Below, piece by piece: positions 60,736 to 64,000 of a DNA stretch of 64,000 bases. Source of the stretch: Gymnothorax reevesii (Eukaryota > Chordata > Actinopteri > Anguilliformes > Muraenidae); NCBI GenBank assembly GCA_029721435.1, contig CM056587.1:18856667-18920666 (forward strand), written 5' to 3'. The notes under the pieces are model-generated. The model was not told the DNA's origin. It saw only the letters and a program-made list of their open reading frames with translations, and searched no databases. The stretch's first letter is position 1. Every line of letters starts with the position of its first letter. The translations under genes were made by a program, and so were the position numbers.

Positions 60736-62504
60736 TTTTTAGTCCTTTACTTGGCTCTGTGCAGCATGTCGCTGAAAAATACTGATGTCAGTCAAGTTTT
60801 TTTTTTCCTGGAAGCATTTCTCATGCCCTTTGATGTTTGGCACTTTCATTCAAGACTGTGTCGGGTTTAATAAAGGAAAAGAGAAAGCTCGGTTGTTTGC
60901 CCCATGGCAACAGGTGGTGGTACTACGCCTTAAAAAAAAACCGTGGTTCAGAATCGTTACACCCCCACCAGTTGCACAGTCCAACCTCTTGGAACACAAA
61001 CACTTTTATTCTGGAGCAGGAAACTACCAAGTAGGGGAATGCAATAAAAGTGCCATTTTCAACAGACAGAATCGAGAACAATATCACCCAGGACGTGTAG
61101 TGATCAGCGCTGCCCACACTCCCAAATTTTCCAGGAGTTTTAGTGGCATATGGAGAGTTGGCAGCACTGGGTTATTGAGGGCAGGTGCATGGTGGAAGAC
61201 GTATAATAGGCAGGACTATCTACCAAAATATGCTTTAATCATAGTCTTTTGTTCTTTTGTCTTTTTCATTGCGCTATTTTGCAGAGCAAGCGGTGGTGGG
61301 TATGGATGGAATTCTAACTTTTGACCGCACTCTCTCTTCCATTGTTACGACTAGTAGCTTTTCCAACATTATGTCTACCAAGTCTATCACTGCAGGCCGG
61401 GTGCATGCAGGTAGTTAGGTAGGTTGTTGACAGGTGGGTGGGCTGCCCATGCTTCAATTAGATGATTGGACAGGCTTATAACAGGTATTACAGAACCAAA
61501 TCAAATGAGTGGACAGGCTTATTACAGGTTTGCGACAGCCTCAGGTAACAAATTTATTCCCTTTGTTGTCAAACCTTTTCATTTATTGATTTCTCTCAGG
61601 CTGTCAAGAGAATTTTAACCATTGTAACAAAAAATATTTCTAAAAATCTCACCTCACCTGCCTTTAACTGTGCAATCATGATACTCCCACCTTTGCTGTG
61701 TACACTTAGAAATCAAAAGGGCTCACAACTGCAGAGACATCGTTGAAGCTCATAAAGTCAGGTGCATATGCTTTTTTATATACACAATCCATCATCTGGG
61801 CACCGCAGAGGTTAATATCTGCCAAGGCATTGATTAAGAATTCTAAGACCATTAGAGGGGTGTAACATCAGATTGCAATCCTGAAGGTGTTTTCTTCAAA
61901 ACAAAGATGGGAAACTGCTTTTATTTGCTTTTGACAGACACGTTTAACATGCATACACAATTTGTTAGATTTAAACTTCCTGGCAGGGAAGCATTCAATA
62001 AGGATTCTCTCTCACAAATAATTACTGAACGCCTTCCCGAAACATCTGTTCATTTTACCGCCTGGGCAGCTGGGCGAAGATGGAGCTGCCAGTCAGGTTT
62101 ATGAAACCATATACCCAATCAGGAATCACACTCATCATGATCTGAAGGCTGAAAACTACCATCATGACCAATGAGGAGGACAGCAAGGTTTTCAAGGCAG
62201 GAAATAAAAGATTTGCATGGCAATATGAATCATACCAGTGCCTGTTTGTATAAGCCTGCTGCACAAGTAATGACTCATATTTTTCTGCCAACCACATCTC
62301 CCTATATCACTTGAGAGAGTCACTGTTCCTTCTACACATTTATTTCAGGTTTTGGGGAAATGGATAACAATCTCTCTCTACCTCTATCTGCCTCTACATA
62401 CATATTCAGGTGCGAAATCACTGGTAGCCTTGCTAATGCAAACTACAACAAAAAAAATCAACAAGGTTCATAATCCATTTGTTTGCAGACATTTGGAAAT
62501 CATA
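60736..62504. other. noncoding, no gene recognised
   Basis: Contains the longest forward frame of the window (60785-61324, 179 codons). Its translation shows no recognisable domain, so I do not call it. A short repeated GGACAGGCTTATNACAGGT occurs at about 61469 and 61512. Confidence 0.4.
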
Positions 62505-62945
62505 TACATCGATGGGCCAAAACATTAAAAACACTCACTCATGGAGCAAATAACGTTGATTGCCTCATAACGACAGCACATGTCAAGGACAGCAAAGAAC
62601 CCAAAGACAGTAGGCAAACAGTTGTTTCTCATTGTTGACATGTTGGATGTTGGAGGAATGGGACCCCTAAAACTTTGACAAGGGCCAAATCATTACGGCC
62701 AAAGAAGTGCATCAGAGCCTCTCTGAGCAGGGCTTCTGGGCTGCTCCCAGTCAGCGATGGTGAATACCTACCGACTGCAGTCCAAGGAGGGCCAAACTGT
62801 GAATGTACGAGAGGGTGTTGGGCGCCCAAGACTATAGTTCATGCATACGGGCAAAGAAGACTATCCCGTCTGGCACAAATAGCCAAAATTCAAACTTATC
62901 CACTTGATTCATTCACCACTTGCTGGATATGGCCGAGATTACACA
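62505..62945 (+). mobile_element. Tc1/mariner remnant, same family as 31592-32326
   Basis: The left end GGGCCAAAACATTAAAAACA is followed by CTCACTCATGGAGCAAATAA, TTTGACAAGGGCCAAATCAT, TACGGCCAAAGAAG, GCCTCTCTGAGCAGGGCTTC, CGACTGCAGTCCAAGGAGGG and GGTGTTGGGCGCCCAAGACT. These match the 5' third of the transposase region (FDKGQI, TV-YLQSKEG, GRPR-like) of this family. The match is lost near 62945, so the 3' two thirds are missing. Confidence 0.8.
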
Positions 62946-63490
62946 CGCCCCCCGCCCCCCTTCCCGCCCCACCCTACTATCACCCAGAGTGGCACTGTGA
63001 CCTGGGGCAGGACCAGCAGAATATCTGATACAAAATAAGTAAAACATCCCTGAAAAGCTGAGCTTGACCCACTCAGAGACTGGAAAACATTGCTGTCGCT
63101 CAGGGATGACATGGATGCCAGCAGCTGGGAGGAGGATAATACCAGTGGATTAATCTCTTCATGAACGCAGGATTACACGAGAAAGCCGATCCCTGCTCCA
63201 GGAGACCCACCAGATCTGCTGGCCTCTGACTCCAGCACAAAACCAGGCAAGTATTTAAACCCAAAAAACAAGATTGTGACAATTAACAGTATGGGGCTTA
63301 CATTCTTTTCCATACTTGAATATTCAGTAACAATAAAAGGCAGCAGTGCCTGCTGTTTGTTGGGATGCAGTCTCCATTAGCCCCCTGTGCAGTCGCTCCT
63401 ACATTTTGAGCATCACTCAACATACAAGACAGGCATAACCAAAGCAATGGACTTTCATTCATTTGGCAGTATAAACTGGCAACTTTCCAG
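62946..63490. other. noncoding, nothing recognised
   Basis: Starts with a C-rich run (about 62946-62975). No gene recognised. Confidence 0.5.
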
Positions 63491-63494
63491 AGTA

Positions 63495-63496
63495 TA

Positions 63497-63533
<37 letters not shown>

Positions 63534-63810
63534 ATGGATGTTTATGCGCATGTATGTAAGAGAGACTGCGAGTGTTTGCATGTAAGCAGGTGTTTGTACC
63601 TGTGTGTGTGTGTGTGTGTCTGTGTTTGTCTGTGTGTGCACAAGTGAGTGGATGTTTGTATGTGCATATGTAAGAGAGAATGTGTGTTTGTGTGTGTGTG
63701 TGTGTGCACATGTACACAAATGTGTGAATGTTTCTGCGCGTGTATGTAAGAGAAACTGAGTGTGTGTGGATGTAAGCATGTTTTTGTACCTGTGTGTGTG
63801 CGCATTTGCT

Positions 63811-63861
<51 letters not shown>

Positions 63862-64000
63862 ACGTGTGCTCGAGTGTGTGGATGTTTGTGCGTGTGTATG
63901 TCAGAGAGACTGTGTGTGTGTGCATGTAAGCATGTGTTTGTACCTGTGTGTGCATTTGTTTCTGAGTGTGTGTGTTTGCGCGCGTGTGCGAGAGAGAGAG
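63495..64000. repeat. TG-rich VNTR with higher-order units
   Basis: At least 500 bp, reaching the window edge. Besides plain (TG)n, longer units recur: TATGTAAGAGAGACTG-like at about 63553, 63666, 63744 and 63897 (TGTCAGAGAGACTG), and GTAAGCATGTGTTTGTACCT-like at about 63582, 63773 and 63925. Unit length is variable (about 80-190 bp). The long His/Thr-rich minus-strand frames here are artefacts of this repeat. Confidence 0.92.

Noticed and set aside
60785..61324. 179-codon plus-strand frame, the longest in the window
   Set aside because: No recognisable domain, it overlaps other frames of similar quality, and it has no splice or promoter context; a frame this long is expected by chance in 64 kb.
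63298..63955. Three long minus-strand frames of 134-139 codons rich in His and Thr
   Set aside because: They are translations of the (CA)n strand of the VNTR; alternating dinucleotides have no stops in several frames.
1..64000. CRISPR arrays, bacterial operons, phage or retroviral genes
   Set aside because: No regularly spaced repeats, ribosome-binding-site-led gene clusters, LTR pairs or gag/pol-like frames were seen; the sequence is vertebrate-type.

Overview
This window looks like nuclear DNA from a ray-finned (probably teleost) fish. It is AT-rich, has no dense run of long open frames, and is full of microsatellites. Its repeats are ones I recognise from fish genomes: several Tc1/mariner families, hAT and piggyBac MITEs, a tRNA-derived SINE and LINE-type 3' tails. 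I see no complete gene, rRNA, tRNA gene, CRISPR array or prokaryotic operon. Species cannot be told from the sequence alone.

Only two stretches look like host coding sequence, and both are single exons. At 23353-23392 (minus strand) a good Kozak ATG opens a 13-codon signal-peptide-like sequence that ends in a consensus splice donor. A GC-richer putative 5'UTR/promoter lies upstream (23393-24126). If real, this is exon 1 of a secreted or membrane protein, and 1-23352 is its first intron(s). At 49324-49427 (plus strand) a short exon encodes the N-terminal part of a THAP zinc finger and ends in a donor site; the rest of the domain was not found.

Layout: 1-6000 is unannotated DNA with two diverged copies of a dispersed repeat. 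6013-6865 is a deleted Tc1 element. 12680-14315 is a near-full-length but inactivated Tc1 element inserted in a LINE/SINE-type tail. 15.5-18.8 kb holds a hairpin, two degenerate tandem arrays and a Tc1-family remnant. 23.35-24.5 kb is the candidate promoter/exon with a MITE upstream. 31.6-32.8 kb has a Tc1 remnant and a piggyBac MITE. 34.69-37.25 kb is an old Tc1/mariner-like element that has received a ~700-bp palindrome and two hAT MITEs. 39.95-41.62 kb has two SINEs of one family in opposite orientation. 42.85-45.12 kb has two inverted-repeat MITEs and a Tc1 element. 50.45-56.49 kb is the most complex nest. 56.8-57.4 kb has microsatellites and a tandem array. 60.4 kb holds a fragment related to the big nested element. 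62.5 kb is a Tc1 remnant, and 63.5-64.0 kb is a TG-rich VNTR.

The most notable object is at 50775-56044: a 5.27-kb element with a TAGGGCTG terminus, an 8-bp target duplication (7 of 8 bases matching) and terminal inverted repeats that, once later insertions are removed, run about 600 bp. It carries no transposase I can recognise, hosts other foldback elements, and sits inside an older Tc1/mariner-like copy whose two halves can be read on either side. All family assignments come from reading and memory, without any search.
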